Positions 43,981 to 53,384 are shown, numbered from the stretch's first letter. The stretch: DNA of 64,000 nt from Mycolicibacterium llatzerense (GCF_000878195.1 NZ_JXST01000032.1:1-64000); one strand, 5' to 3'. The notes: generated from the sequence alone by a model not told the origin. Translations and numbers: made by a program.

Positions 43981-44574
43981 TCACAGTGGCAGGGCTCGGC
44001 CCAAAATGGCGAACGGCCGTGGATCACCGGGGAAGAAGTAGCTGCGCATGACGTCGTGGAATCCCAGCCGGCGGTACAGCCGCCAGGCCCGGTTGCCTTC
44101 GCCGAGGATTTCCGGGGTGGACAGCAGGACATGGGATTCCGCGCAGCCGGCGAGCAGTCGACGGGTCAGTGCCTCGCCGAGTCCCAGGCCCTGGGCCCGC
44201 GGGTGGATGTGCAGTTCGGTGAGTTCGAAGTACCCGTTCAGTAATTGGTCGATGCGTTCGCTGGGCGTGCCGACCTGGCGCAGGCCGGCGGCGACCTGTT
44301 GGTACCACCACTGATCGGGAGCGCCGCGATACCCGTAGGCGACGCCGAGCATGGGGGCGGATCGAAGTGCCGCGTCTGGGGTCTCGTCCGGGCTGGGGAC
44401 GTCGAACGCGGCGACGCCGGTCCAGCCGTCGCGTCGGGTGTGGTCCAGCCACATCGACGCGCGCTGACGTTCGGTGCCCCGCGGGTAGCGCATGGCGTCG
44501 ACGTAGACGGACAGCGCGTCATCGAGTCGGTGCTGCATGTCAGCCGGCGACAGATCGGTCAGGAGCGTCGCCAC
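43981..44574 (-). CDS. GNAT-family acetyltransferase (Rv2170-like)
   Basis: 197 residues from ATG 44574. GNAT signature in the C-terminal half: ELHIHPRAQGLGLGEALTRRLL (acetyl-CoA pyrophosphate loop Q-G-L-G-L-G) and WRLYRRLGF. The M. tuberculosis homologue Rv2170 is reported to acetylate isocitrate dehydrogenase; this is recalled and not inferable from sequence. Separated by 48 bases from lppM, probably the first gene of the GNAT-lppM-idsA2-mptA operon. Confidence 0.86.
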   Translation of the reverse strand: MATLLTDLSPADMQHRLDDALSVYVDAMRYPRGTERQRASMWLDHTRRDGWTGVAAFDVPSPDETPDAALRSAPMLGVAYGYRGAPDQWWYQQVAAGLRQVGTPSERIDQLLNGYFELTELHIHPRAQGLGLGEALTRRLLAGCAESHVLLSTPEILGEGNRAWRLYRRLGFHDVMRSYFFPGDPRPFAILGRALPL

Positions 44575-44619
44575 GGTGTGAGCCTTTCGGTGCAGCAGGG
44601 AGGTCTTGGGGGGTGGGCG

Positions 44620-44653
44620 GGAACGTTGAAGGAGGTGGTCTGGAACGTCGAAG
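44620..44653. promoter_or_regulatory. 22-bp-spaced direct repeat upstream of the GNAT operon
   Basis: GGAACGTTGAAG at 44620-44631 and GGAACGTCGAAG at 44642-44653 are near-identical 12-mers exactly 22 bases apart (two helical turns). They lie 46 bases upstream of the GNAT start, in a 253-base gap, so a dimeric regulator is plausible. No regulator identified. Confidence 0.45.
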
Positions 44654-44827
44654 TCGGGTTGCGCAGCAGGCGCTGTCGCCCGGCCGACGTCCCAGTCTTA
44701 CAATTCGGGAGTCTGAAGTATGTGGTACGTGTCTGTGTGACCTCGTATCATGACTGTTAGGGATCCGTGACCACGGGTGCAGACGTCAGGAGCCGCTGCG
44801 GGCAGCGGTGTGAGTTGGGAGGCGCGG

Positions 44828-45220
44828 ATGCCACTCTCCGATCATGAGCAGCGCATGCTCGACCAGATCGAGAGTGCGTTGTACGCCGAGGACCCGAAGT
44901 TCGCTTCGAGCGTCCGGGGCGGCACGCTGCAAGCGCCGTCGGCACGGCGGCGGCTGCAAGGCGCGGGGCTGTTTGTCCTCGGTCTGGCGTTGCTGGTGCT
45001 GGGTGTGGCGTTTCGGATCCTGTGGATCGACCAACTCCCCATCCTGAGCGTCATCGGCTTCGTGGTGATGTTTGCCGGTGCGGTGTTCGCGGTGACCGGT
45101 CCCCGGAAGCTCTCCAAGGAGAAGTCGGCGCCGTCTGCCGGCAAGTCCAAGCGCGCTCGCGCTGGTAACTCGTTCACCAACCGCATGGAAGACCGGTTCC
45201 GTCGCAGGTTCGACGAGTAA
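44828..45220 (+). CDS. DUF3040 membrane protein (Rv2169c-like)
   Basis: 130 residues from ATG 44828. N-terminal DUF3040 signature PLSDHEQRMLDQIESALYAEDPKF, two helices (about 48-66, 75-93) and a basic tail with Arg-rich end. Widespread actinobacterial family without a known function. The terminator at 45237-45273 follows directly. Confidence 0.9.
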   Translation: MPLSDHEQRMLDQIESALYAEDPKFASSVRGGTLQAPSARRRLQGAGLFVLGLALLVLGVAFRILWIDQLPILSVIGFVVMFAGAVFAVTGPRKLSKEKSAPSAGKSKRARAGNSFTNRMEDRFRRRFDE

Positions 45221-45236
45221 ACGCCCACGCGTGACA

Positions 45237-45273
45237 CAGGGGTAGCCGATTCGGCTGCCCCTGTTTTGTTTTT
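45237..45273 (+). terminator. Intrinsic terminator after the DUF3040 gene
   Basis: CAGGGGTAGCCGA (45237-45249) pairs with TCGGCTGCCCCTG (45251-45263), one G-T wobble, followed by TTTTGTTTTT. A textbook stem plus U-tract, 17 bases after the stop codon. Confidence 0.93.
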
Positions 45274-45369
45274 CGCCGGTCCAGTGACGGTGTGGTGCGA
45301 CACGCCGGGCCGGTAGCGAAATTTGCCGGAGGCGGCGTCCGCGCCGTTTTTTCAGGGCTTGCGCTCCGC

Positions 45370-45389
45370 GGCCCCCCACAACGCCCCAC
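45370..45389 (-). promoter_or_regulatory. Second, inverted pair of MraZ-type boxes
   Basis: On the minus strand this reads GTGGGGCGTT GTGGGGGGCC: two 10-base units of the same GTGGGG type as at 45528-45557, in the opposite orientation and about 140 bases upstream. Same spacing and motif suggest a distal binding site, but the G-rich context could produce this by chance. Confidence 0.4.
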
Positions 45390-45527
45390 CGCACTCCCGC
45401 ATGCCCTTCCAGCTGGGATTTTGGTGCACAGCCAGGCCGTTTGATGCCGTCCTCCACCCCTGAGTTTCCGTGGTTGCTGCGCCGAGTGGGGCAGATAAGG
45501 CCATTTTTAGACTTGGAATGGAGTGAA

Positions 45528-45557
45528 GTGGGGGATTGTGGGGTAATGTGGCGGACA
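45528..45557 (+). promoter_or_regulatory. MraZ-box array upstream of mraZ
   Basis: Three 10-base direct repeats: GTGGGGGATT (45528), GTGGGGTAAT (45538) and GTGGCGGACA (45548). This is the TGGGN-plus-5 pattern known to bind MraZ as an autorepressor of dcw. It ends 38 bases before mraZ GTG 45596, so it lies in or just after the promoter. A further single box, GTGGGGCAGA, sits near 45487. Confidence 0.75.
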
Positions 45558-45595
45558 TCGGAGAGACCGGACTCCGGAGTGGCGGGAGGTGCCTG

Positions 45596-46030
45596 GTGTT
45601 TTTGGGTACCTACACGCCGAAGCTCGATGACAAGGGGCGACTGACGTTGCCCGCCAAGTTCCGCGATGCACTGGCAGGAGGGTTGATGGTCGCCAAAAGT
45701 CCAGATCACAGCCTCGCCGTGTATCCGAGGGTTGAGTTCGAAGCCGAGATTGCCCGCCGCGTGGCGAGCACTCCTCGAAACGATCCCGCCGCTCGTGCCG
45801 ACCTGCGCGTTTTCGCCGCGGGCGCCGACGAGCAGCACCCCGACGCTCAGGGCCGTGTCACCCTGTCCGCTGATCACCGTCGCTACGCGAGCCTGACCAA
45901 GGAATGCGTCGTGATCGGTGCGGTGGACTACCTCGAAATCTGGGATGCCGCGGCCTGGCAGACCTACCAAGACACTCACGAAGAGAACTTCTCCGCGGCA
46001 AGCGATGAAGCGCTCGGCAGCACCCTTTGA
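45596..46030 (+). CDS. mraZ: Transcriptional regulator MraZ
   Basis: 144 residues from GTG 45596 (VFLGTYTPKLDDKGRLTLPAK). Two AbrB-like SpoVT halves, each with the signature KGRLTLPAKFR and QGRVTLSADHR. It controls the dcw cluster; boxes lie upstream. First gene of the cluster, overlapping the rsmH start by 26 bases. Frame upstream is open to 45536, but the M. tuberculosis start aligns with the chosen GTG. Confidence 0.95.
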   Translation: MFLGTYTPKLDDKGRLTLPAKFRDALAGGLMVAKSPDHSLAVYPRVEFEAEIARRVASTPRNDPAARADLRVFAAGADEQHPDAQGRVTLSADHRRYASLTKECVVIGAVDYLEIWDAAAWQTYQDTHEENFSAASDEALGSTL

Positions 46031-47153
46031 CCTGCAGGCCCGTGCAGCGTGGCCTCTGTCCGAACCGGCCCTGGCGTACTTCCCCAACGTCAGGTCCGCG
46101 AACTCGGACAGAGACCTCGCTGCGGGGGCCGCACAAATCCACCAGCTGAAGCCTTTTGGGGGTGTTGCGTTGACCGATCGTCGGCCGCACATTCCGGTGC
46201 TGCTGGACCGCTGCGTCGAGCTGCTGGCCCCGGCACTCACCCGGCGCAGCGCCGACGGCGCCGGCGCCGTCATGATCGACGCGACGCTGGGCGCCGGTGG
46301 CCACTCCGAAGGCTTCCTGACTCGCTTTCCCGGTCTGACGCTGATCGGTCTGGACCGGGACCAGACCGCGCTGCGGCTGGCGTCCGAGCGCCTCGCGCCG
46401 TTCGGTGACCGGGTGCACCTGGTGCACACCGCGTATGACGGCATCGACGACGCACTGACCCAATCCGGTTACCGCCCAGGTGAATTGGACGGCATCCTGT
46501 TCGACCTCGGAGTGTCTTCGATGCAGCTCGACCAGGCCGAGCGTGGCTTCGCCTACGCGAAGGACGCGCCGCTGGACATGCGGATGGACCAGACGTCTGG
46601 CCTGACGGCGGCAGACATCTTGAATACCTATGACGCCCGGACGCTCACCCGAGTGCTGCGCGAGTACGGCGAGGAGAAGTTCGCGTCCCGCATCGCCGGC
46701 GCGATCGTCCGCGAGCGGGCCCGCCGCCCCTTCACCACGACGACCCAGCTCGTCGAGCTGCTGTACGCGGCGATCCCGGCCCCGGCCCGTCGCACCGGTG
46801 GGCATCCGGCCAAGCGGACGTTCCAGGCGCTGCGCACCGAGGTCAACGGGGAGCTGGACTGCCTGCGCGCGGCGATACCCGCCGCGCTGGACGCGCTGCG
46901 GCCCGGCGGCCGGATCGCCGTCGAGGCCTATCAGTCGCTGGAAGACCGAATTGTCAAGGGGTACTTCACCGATGCCACCGCATCGCGTACCCCGGAGGGC
47001 CTGCCGATGGAGCTGCCCGGCTACGAGCCGCTCTTCACCTCGTTGACCCGGGGTGCCGAGCGGGCCGACGACCACGAACTCGAATTGAATCCGCGTAGCG
47101 CGTCGGTTCGCCTGCGTGCATTGGAAAAAGTTGTCACAAGGGGAGGTCTGTGA
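46005..47153 (+). CDS. rsmH: 16S rRNA (cytosine(1402)-N(4))-methyltransferase
   Basis: 382 residues from ATG 46005; an in-frame TTG at about 46170 would start at TDRRPHIPVLL and is also plausible, since that is where homology to most RsmH begins. SAM-binding motif DATLGAGGHSEGFL, FDLGVSSMQLD and RGFAYAKDAPLDMRMD are diagnostic. The enzyme methylates C1402 in the ribosomal P site. The mycobacterial form has a long N-terminal extension, present here as well. Confidence 0.95.
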   Translation: MKRSAAPFDLQARAAWPLSEPALAYFPNVRSANSDRDLAAGAAQIHQLKPFGGVALTDRRPHIPVLLDRCVELLAPALTRRSADGAGAVMIDATLGAGGHSEGFLTRFPGLTLIGLDRDQTALRLASERLAPFGDRVHLVHTAYDGIDDALTQSGYRPGELDGILFDLGVSSMQLDQAERGFAYAKDAPLDMRMDQTSGLTAADILNTYDARTLTRVLREYGEEKFASRIAGAIVRERARRPFTTTTQLVELLYAAIPAPARRTGGHPAKRTFQALRTEVNGELDCLRAAIPAALDALRPGGRIAVEAYQSLEDRIVKGYFTDATASRTPEGLPMELPGYEPLFTSLTRGAERADDHELELNPRSASVRLRALEKVVTRGGL

Positions 47154-48340
47154 TGGCAAAGCGGCCAGCGCCGGTACGCGGCGGCAACGCTCGACGGGGG
47201 ACCCGGTCCGGCGAGGCAGAGCCGCGCCGGCGCACAGCGGTACGGCAGGACCCCGTGGACAAGCGGGATGCCAAGCGTGACAGCAAGTCCGGTAGCAAGG
47301 GCGAAGCCCGCGTCAAGCGCGGCAAGCGCGACGTCCGGCCGCAGCGGTCCAAGCCCACCGGTGCCGGTCCGCAGACCACGCCGTTCGCACGGCCGACCGC
47401 GGCGCCGTCACGCCCCAAGAGCGCGTCGCAGGCCAAGGCGCGGGCCAAGGCGCGTAAGGCCAAGGCACCCAAGGTTGTTCGCACCCCGCTGCGGGAGCGG
47501 ATGCTCATGCGTATCGCCGAGATGGACCTCGACCCGCGGCACGTGATCGCGCGGGTGCCGTTCGTCGTGCTGATCATCGGGGCGCTGGGCATGGGCCTTG
47601 GCGTCACGCTGTGGCTGTCGACCTCCGCTGCCGAACGGTCCTATGAGTTGGGCCGCGCCAAGGAGATCAATCAGGCGCTGCAGCAACAGAAAGAGGCGCT
47701 CGAGCGTGACGTGCTGGTGGCGCAGGCCGCACCGGCGCTCGCCGATGCGGCCCGCAACCTCGGCATGATCCCGTCCCGCGACACCGCGCACCTGGTGCAG
47801 GACCCGACCGGCAACTGGCTGCTGGTCGGCAGTCCCAAACCGGCGCAGGGCGTTCCGCCGCCACCGCTGAACACACCGCTGCCCGAGGTGGCCCCGCCCG
47901 CCCCGGCAGCCCCACGTCCGGCCGCGGCTCCCGCCCCGGCGCCGGCACCTGCCGCGGCTCCCGCCCCGGCGCCGGCACCTGCCGCGGCTCCGGTCCCGGT
48001 CCCGGGTGCAGTTCCGGTCCCCGGCGCGGTTCCGGCCCCGGCCGCCGCTCCGGCGCCACTCGTGATTGACCCGCGCGAGCAGGTCGTCCATGCGCCGGCG
48101 CCCGTGGCACCGGCGCTCCCGGTCCCGGCTCCCGCCCTCGCGGCGCCCGTCCCGGCGGCACCGGCCCTCCCGGTGCCCGGACTGGGCACGCTGCCCGGCC
48201 CGGCGCTGCAGCCGGAGAGCGTGCTCCCGGCTCAGGCCGCGCAGGTTCCGGCGCCGCTGCCGGTCCAGGTCCCGGCACAGATTCCGGCCCCGGTGCCGGC
48301 CCCGCTTCCGGTGCCGTCGGCCCCCGGCGCCCCCGCATGA
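47153..48340 (+). CDS. FtsL-like single-pass division protein (Rv2164c-like)
   Basis: 395 residues from ATG 47153, whose A is the last base of the rsmH stop; GTG 47150 is also in frame. A very basic cytoplasmic region (1-130), one helix at about 137-160 (VLIIGALGMGLGVTLW), a leucine-zipper-like coil (165-205), then an Ala/Pro-rich tail (235-395) with the repeat at 47924-47983. Position before pbpB and the topology are those of FtsL, although the tail is far longer than in classical FtsL. It should join FtsQ/FtsB in the divisome. Confidence 0.87.
   Translation: MAKRPAPVRGGNARRGTRSGEAEPRRRTAVRQDPVDKRDAKRDSKSGSKGEARVKRGKRDVRPQRSKPTGAGPQTTPFARPTAAPSRPKSASQAKARAKARKAKAPKVVRTPLRERMLMRIAEMDLDPRHVIARVPFVVLIIGALGMGLGVTLWLSTSAAERSYELGRAKEINQALQQQKEALERDVLVAQAAPALADAARNLGMIPSRDTAHLVQDPTGNWLLVGSPKPAQGVPPPPLNTPLPEVAPPAPAAPRPAAAPAPAPAPAAAPAPAPAPAAAPVPVPGAVPVPGAVPAPAAAPAPLVIDPREQVVHAPAPVAPALPVPAPALAAPVPAAPALPVPGLGTLPGPALQPESVLPAQAAQVPAPLPVQVPAQIPAPVPAPLPVPSAPGAPA
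47924..47983 (+). repeat. 30-bp tandem repeat in the FtsL-like tail
   Basis: Two exact 30-base units start GCGGCTCCCG at 47924 and 47954, then a partial third. Each encodes AAPAPAPAPA, in frame, so copy changes would only alter tail length. Confidence 0.9.
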
Positions 48341-50283
48341 GCGGCAAGAGCCCGCGCAGGACCGGCACGCAGCGGACGGCCGCACCGCGCAAGCGGCAGC
48401 CCACCGCCAAACCGCGTACCGCGCAACCGCATTCGGCGCACGAACGGCGCACCCGCGAGGCCGTCGTGTCCGAGGGCCGCACGGGCTCGTTCGGGTTCCG
48501 GCACAAGACCGGCAACATCGTCATCGCGCTGGTGCTGCTGGCTTCGGCAGTGCAGCTGTTCTTCCTCCAGGGCCCGCGGGCTGCCGGTCTGCGCGCCGAG
48601 GCGGCCAGCCAGCTCAAGGTCACCGACGTGGAGAAGGCGGTGCGGGGCAGCATCGTCGACCGCAACAGCGCCAAGCTGGCCTTCACCATCGAAGCCCGCG
48701 CGCTGACCTTCCAGCCGAACCGGATTCGCCAGCAGCTCACCGAGGCGAAGGCCAAGACCCCGGCGGCACCAGACCCGGACAAGCGACTCAACGAGATCGC
48801 CGTCGGCGTCGCCGGTCTGCTGAACAACAAGCCCGACGCCGCGACCCTGGCCAAGAAGATCACCGGCCGGGACTCGTTCGTCTACCTGGCCCGCGCGGTC
48901 GATCCCGCCATCTCCGACGCCATCACCAAGAAGTACCCCGAGGTCGGCGCGGAGCGTCAGGACATCCGGCAGTACCCCGGTGGCTCGCTGGCCGCGAACA
49001 TCGTCGGCGACATCGGCTGGGACGGCCACGGCCTGCTCGGCCTCGAAGATTCCTTCGACGCAAAGCTTTCCGGCACCGACGGCTCGGTCACCTACGACCG
49101 CGGCTCGGACGGTGTGGTGATCCCCGGCAGCTACCGGGACCGGCATGACGCCATCAACGGCGCCACCGTGCAGCTCACCCTCGACAACGACATCCAGTAC
49201 TACGTCCAGCAGCAGGTGCAGCAGGCCAAGGACATGTCCGGCGCACGCGACGTGTCCGCGGTGGTCCTGGATTCGAAGACCGGCGAGATTCTGGCCATGA
49301 CGAACGACAACACGTTCGATCCGGCGCAGGAACTGAACCGGCAGGACGACAAGCAGATGGGCAATCTCCCCGCGACGTCACCGTTCGAGCCGGGTTCGGT
49401 CAACAAGATCGTCACCGCGGCGTCGGTCATCGAGTTCGGCCTGTCGAATCCCGATGAGGTGCTGCAGGTTCCGGGCAGTTACAACATGGGCGGCGTCACC
49501 ATCCGCGACGCCTGGGGCCACGGCGTCGACCCGTACACCACCACCGGTGTCTTCGGGAAGTCCTCGAACATCGGCACCCTGATGCTGGCCCAGCGGGTCG
49601 GCCCGGAGCGCTTCGCGGACATGCTCACGAAGTTCGGCCTCGGCCAGCGCACGGGCTCGGGTCTGCCGGGTGAGAGCGCGGGCCTGGTTCCGCCGATCGA
49701 TCAGTGGTCGGGCAGCTCGTTCGCGAACCTGCCCATCGGACAGGGCCTTTCGATGACCCTGCTGCAGATGACCGGCATGTACCAGGCCATCGCCAACGAC
49801 GGTCTTCGCATCCCGCCGCGCATCGTCAAGTCGGTCGTCTCGGCCGACGGCACCCACCAGGATCAGCCGGCACCCGAGAGCGTCCAGGTCGTGTCCCCGC
49901 AGACCGCGGCGACGCTCCGCAACATGTTCCGCGCGACCCTCCAGCGTGACCCGCGTGGCACCCAGCAGGGCACCGGCTGGCCGGGCGCCGTCGAGGGGTA
50001 CCAGATGGCCGGCAAGACCGGTACCGCGCAGCAGATCAACCCGGCGTGCGGCTGCTACTACGACGACGATCACTACTGGATCACCTTCGCCGGCATGGCG
50101 CCGGCGGACGATCCGCGCTACGTCGTCGGCATCATGGCCAACAACCCGCTGCGTAATGCCGACGGCACGCCCGGACACTCGATGGCACAGCTGTTCCACA
50201 ACATCGCGGCGTGGCTGATGCAGCGGGAGAACGTGCCGCTGTCGCCGGACCCTGGTCCGCCGCTGGTCCTGCAGGCCACCTGA
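48337..50283 (+). CDS. pbpB: Penicillin-binding protein PbpB (FtsI/PBP3)
   Basis: 648 residues, ATG overlapping the upstream stop. Basic N-terminus, one helix (about 60-82), a dimerisation domain, then the transpeptidase domain: SxxK-type Ser in EPGSVNK (about 350), SSN at about 408 (KSSNIGTL) and KTG in MAGKTGTAQQ (about 565). It makes septal cross-links with FtsW. Shorter than M. tuberculosis PbpB (679), mainly at the N-terminus. Unlike M. tuberculosis, no PE_PGRS or other genes lie between it and murE. Confidence 0.95.
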   Translation: MSGKSPRRTGTQRTAAPRKRQPTAKPRTAQPHSAHERRTREAVVSEGRTGSFGFRHKTGNIVIALVLLASAVQLFFLQGPRAAGLRAEAASQLKVTDVEKAVRGSIVDRNSAKLAFTIEARALTFQPNRIRQQLTEAKAKTPAAPDPDKRLNEIAVGVAGLLNNKPDAATLAKKITGRDSFVYLARAVDPAISDAITKKYPEVGAERQDIRQYPGGSLAANIVGDIGWDGHGLLGLEDSFDAKLSGTDGSVTYDRGSDGVVIPGSYRDRHDAINGATVQLTLDNDIQYYVQQQVQQAKDMSGARDVSAVVLDSKTGEILAMTNDNTFDPAQELNRQDDKQMGNLPATSPFEPGSVNKIVTAASVIEFGLSNPDEVLQVPGSYNMGGVTIRDAWGHGVDPYTTTGVFGKSSNIGTLMLAQRVGPERFADMLTKFGLGQRTGSGLPGESAGLVPPIDQWSGSSFANLPIGQGLSMTLLQMTGMYQAIANDGLRIPPRIVKSVVSADGTHQDQPAPESVQVVSPQTAATLRNMFRATLQRDPRGTQQGTGWPGAVEGYQMAGKTGTAQQINPACGCYYDDDHYWITFAGMAPADDPRYVVGIMANNPLRNADGTPGHSMAQLFHNIAAWLMQRENVPLSPDPGPPLVLQAT

Positions 50284-50319
50284 CGGGCCGGTTGCCCGTC
50301 ACCGGCCCGGTACTGTGTC

Positions 50320-51888
50320 ATGGCCATGTCTTTGCCTACCTTGCGCCCCGCTGATCCCGCCGGAGCCGCGCTGGGCTCGTTGGCCGACCACGTTGGCGCA
50401 GCGCTGCCAGCCGGTGCCCAGGCCCGGGAGCTGCGGGTCACCGGCGTCACGCTGAGCAGCCGGGACGTCGTCGCCGGTGATCTGTTCGCGGCGCTGCCGG
50501 GTTCGGCCGCACACGGCGCGCGGTTCGCCGCCGACGCCGTCGCTGCCGGGGCCGCCGCGGTACTGACCGACCCGGAGGGCCTGGAGCTGCTCGGTACCAC
50601 TGTTCCCGCGGTCGGTGTTCCCGTCCTCGTCCACGCCGACCCGCGGGCGGTGCTGGGTGAGATCGCCGCAGAAATCTACGGCCGGCCATCCGAGCGGCTG
50701 CGTGTCATCGGCATCACCGGGACCTCCGGCAAGACCACAACCACCTATCTGGTGGAGGCGGGGCTGCGTGCCGCGGGGCGGGTGGCCGGACTGATCGGCA
50801 CCGTCGGTATCCGGATCGACGGCCGAGACCTGCCGAGTTCCCTGACCACCCCCGAGGCGCCCGCGCTGCAGGCGCTGCTGGCCGCGATGGTCGAACGCGG
50901 CGTGGACACCGTCGTCATGGAGGTGTCCAGCCACGCGTTGTCGCTGGGCCGGGTCGACGCCCTCCGCTTCGCCGCCGGCGGTTTCACCAACCTGTCGCGG
51001 GACCACCTGGACTTCCATCCGACGATGGACGACTACCTGGACGCCAAAGCCCGGCTGTTCCAACCGGATTCGCCCAACCATGCGGCAGTGTCGGTCGTCT
51101 GCGTGGACGACGACTGGGGCCGCCAGATGGCGGCCCGCGCCGCCGACCCGGTGACCGTCAGCACCACCGGTGACGCCAACTGGACCGTCGCCGGTATCGA
51201 AGCGGACCGCGAGGGCCAGCGGTTCACCGCAGTCGGGTCCGACGGCGCCCGGCACGGGCTGCGGATCGGCCTGCCCGGCGGCTACAACGTCGCCAACGCG
51301 CTACTGGCCGTGGCACTGCTCGACGCCGTCGGCGTCACCCCGGAGCAGGCCGCACCGGGACTGGCCACCGCCACCGTGCCCGGCCGCCTGCAGCCCATCG
51401 ACCGCGGGCAGGACTTCCTGGCCCTCGTCGACTACGCGCACAAGCCGGGTGCTCTGGAGGCGGTGCTGCAGACGCTGCGCCCGCAGACCCAGGGCCGGCT
51501 GGCAGTGGTGTTCGGCGCCGGCGGCAACCGGGACGCCGGGAAGCGCGAACCGATGGGACGCATCGCCGCGGAGTTGGCGGATCTGGTGGTCATCACCGAC
51601 GACAATCCGCGCGACGAAGACCCCGACCTCATCCGGGCGACCATCGCGGCGGGCGCCGCGGACGGATCGGCCGAGGTGGTGGTGATCGGTGACCGGCGGG
51701 CGGCCATCGACCATGTCGTCGGCTGGGCCCGCGCGGGGGACACGGTCCTGATCGCGGGCAAGGGACACGAGTCGGGCCAGACCCGAGCCGGTCAGACCAG
51801 GCCGTTCGATGATCGTGATGAGTTGGCTGCCGCTCTGGATAAGGCCCTGCATGCTGCGACCTTGAAGACTGGAGAGTCACCCGCATGA
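50320..51888 (+). CDS. murE: UDP-MurNAc-tripeptide (meso-DAP-adding) ligase MurE
   Basis: 522 residues from ATG 50320. Mur ligase ATP loop GTSGKTTTTYLVE (about 134), the carbamylated Lys region, DNPRDEDP (meso-DAP specificity motif DNPR) and KGHESGQ. It adds meso-diaminopimelate to UDP-MurNAc-L-Ala-D-Glu in the cytoplasm. Overlaps murF by four bases. The substrate it needs is made by MurD, whose gene is not in the cluster here. Confidence 0.97.
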   Translation: MAMSLPTLRPADPAGAALGSLADHVGAALPAGAQARELRVTGVTLSSRDVVAGDLFAALPGSAAHGARFAADAVAAGAAAVLTDPEGLELLGTTVPAVGVPVLVHADPRAVLGEIAAEIYGRPSERLRVIGITGTSGKTTTTYLVEAGLRAAGRVAGLIGTVGIRIDGRDLPSSLTTPEAPALQALLAAMVERGVDTVVMEVSSHALSLGRVDALRFAAGGFTNLSRDHLDFHPTMDDYLDAKARLFQPDSPNHAAVSVVCVDDDWGRQMAARAADPVTVSTTGDANWTVAGIEADREGQRFTAVGSDGARHGLRIGLPGGYNVANALLAVALLDAVGVTPEQAAPGLATATVPGRLQPIDRGQDFLALVDYAHKPGALEAVLQTLRPQTQGRLAVVFGAGGNRDAGKREPMGRIAAELADLVVITDDNPRDEDPDLIRATIAAGAADGSAEVVVIGDRRAAIDHVVGWARAGDTVLIAGKGHESGQTRAGQTRPFDDRDELAAALDKALHAATLKTGESPA

Positions 51889-53384
51889 TCGACCTGACCC
51901 TGGCAGAGATCGCCGACATCGTCGGCGGCGAGCTGTCCGACGTCACACCTGAGGCTGCCGCCGCGACGCACGTGACCGGGACCGTCGAGTTCGATTCGCG
52001 GGCCGTCACATCGGGCGGTTTGTTCCTGGCGCTGCCGGGTGCCCGGTCGGATGGGCATGACTTCGCCGCCGGCGCGGTGGCGGCGGGCGCCGTCGCGGTG
52101 CTGGCGGCCCGGCCGGTCGGCGTGCCGGCGATCGTCGTGAAGCCGGTTGCCGGACAGGTCGATTCGTCCTCGGGTGCGCTGGAGTACGACACCGACGGCT
52201 CGGGTGCCGCGGTGCTGGCGGCATTGGGCAGACTCGCCCGCGCGGTCGCCGATCGGTTGGCCGCCGGGGGACTGCGGATCATCGGCGTCACCGGCTCGTC
52301 GGGCAAGACGTCGACCAAGGATCTGCTGGCCGCGGTGCTGGCACCGCTGGGTGAAGTGATCGCGCCGCCGGGATCGTTCAACAACGAGCTGGGCCATCCG
52401 TGGACGGTGCTGCGGGCCACCCCGGAGACCGACTTCCTGGTGCTGGAGATGTCGGCGCGGCACCCCGGCAACATCGCCGCACTCGCCGCGATCGCACCGC
52501 CGTCGATCGGTGTGGTGCTCAACGTCGGCACTGCGCACCTCGGTGAATTCGGCTCGCGCGACGTCATCGCTGCGACGAAATCCGAACTGCCACAAGCTGT
52601 TCCGGCGACCGGTGTTGTCATTCTCAATGCTGACGACCCAGCGGTGGCCGCCATGGCGGAGCGCACCGAAGCCCGCGTGGTGCGGGTATCCCGGTCTCCC
52701 GGAGCCGATGTCTGGGCCGGTGACGTCACGCTCGACGAGCTGGCCCGCCCGCGCTTCACCCTGCATGCGGGGGAGCAGCACGTCGACGTCGCGCTGGCGG
52801 TGCACGGCGATCATCAGGTGTCCAACGCGCTCAGTGCCGCCGCGGTCGCGCTGGAATGCGGCGCGAGCCTGCAGCAGGTGGCCGACGCGCTCGCCGGTGC
52901 CGGCCCCGTCTCCAAGCACCGCATGCAGGTCAGTGCCCGCGCCGACGGTGTGGTCGTGGTGAACGACGCCTACAACGCCAACCCCGACTCGATGCGGGCG
53001 GGCCTCAAGGCGCTGGCCTGGATGGCCAAGTCGGCGCGTGCCGAGTCCGGCGCGCAGGTGCGTAGCTGGGCGGTGCTCGGCGAGATGGCCGAACTGGGTG
53101 ACGACGCCATTGCCGAGCATGACAGCATCGGTCGACTGGCCGTGCGTTTAGATGTGTCACGACTGGTTGTCGTCGGAACCGGGAGGGCTATGGGCGCCAT
53201 GCAACACGGCGCGGTGATGGAAGGCTCGTGGGGCAGCGAGGTATCGCCGGTCCCCGATGCCGCTGCCGCACTCGATTTGCTGCGTGCCGAGCTGGAGCCC
53301 GGCGATGTCGTGCTGGTCAAGGCCTCGAATTCGGCCGGGCTGGGCACGCTGGCTGAGGAACTGGCGCGGGAGGGGCAAGCGTGA
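51885..53384 (+). CDS. murF: UDP-MurNAc-pentapeptide (D-Ala-D-Ala-adding) ligase MurF
   Basis: 499 residues from ATG 51885. P-loop GSSGKTSTKDLL (about 143), FNNELGHPWT and NDAYNANPDSM are MurF-specific. It adds D-Ala-D-Ala to UDP-MurNAc-tripeptide. ATG and stop overlap both neighbours. The N-terminal domain is complete, and length is near the M. tuberculosis protein (510). Confidence 0.97.
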   Translation: MIDLTLAEIADIVGGELSDVTPEAAAATHVTGTVEFDSRAVTSGGLFLALPGARSDGHDFAAGAVAAGAVAVLAARPVGVPAIVVKPVAGQVDSSSGALEYDTDGSGAAVLAALGRLARAVADRLAAGGLRIIGVTGSSGKTSTKDLLAAVLAPLGEVIAPPGSFNNELGHPWTVLRATPETDFLVLEMSARHPGNIAALAAIAPPSIGVVLNVGTAHLGEFGSRDVIAATKSELPQAVPATGVVILNADDPAVAAMAERTEARVVRVSRSPGADVWAGDVTLDELARPRFTLHAGEQHVDVALAVHGDHQVSNALSAAAVALECGASLQQVADALAGAGPVSKHRMQVSARADGVVVVNDAYNANPDSMRAGLKALAWMAKSARAESGAQVRSWAVLGEMAELGDDAIAEHDSIGRLAVRLDVSRLVVVGTGRAMGAMQHGAVMEGSWGSEVSPVPDAAAALDLLRAELEPGDVVLVKASNSAGLGTLAEELAREGQA

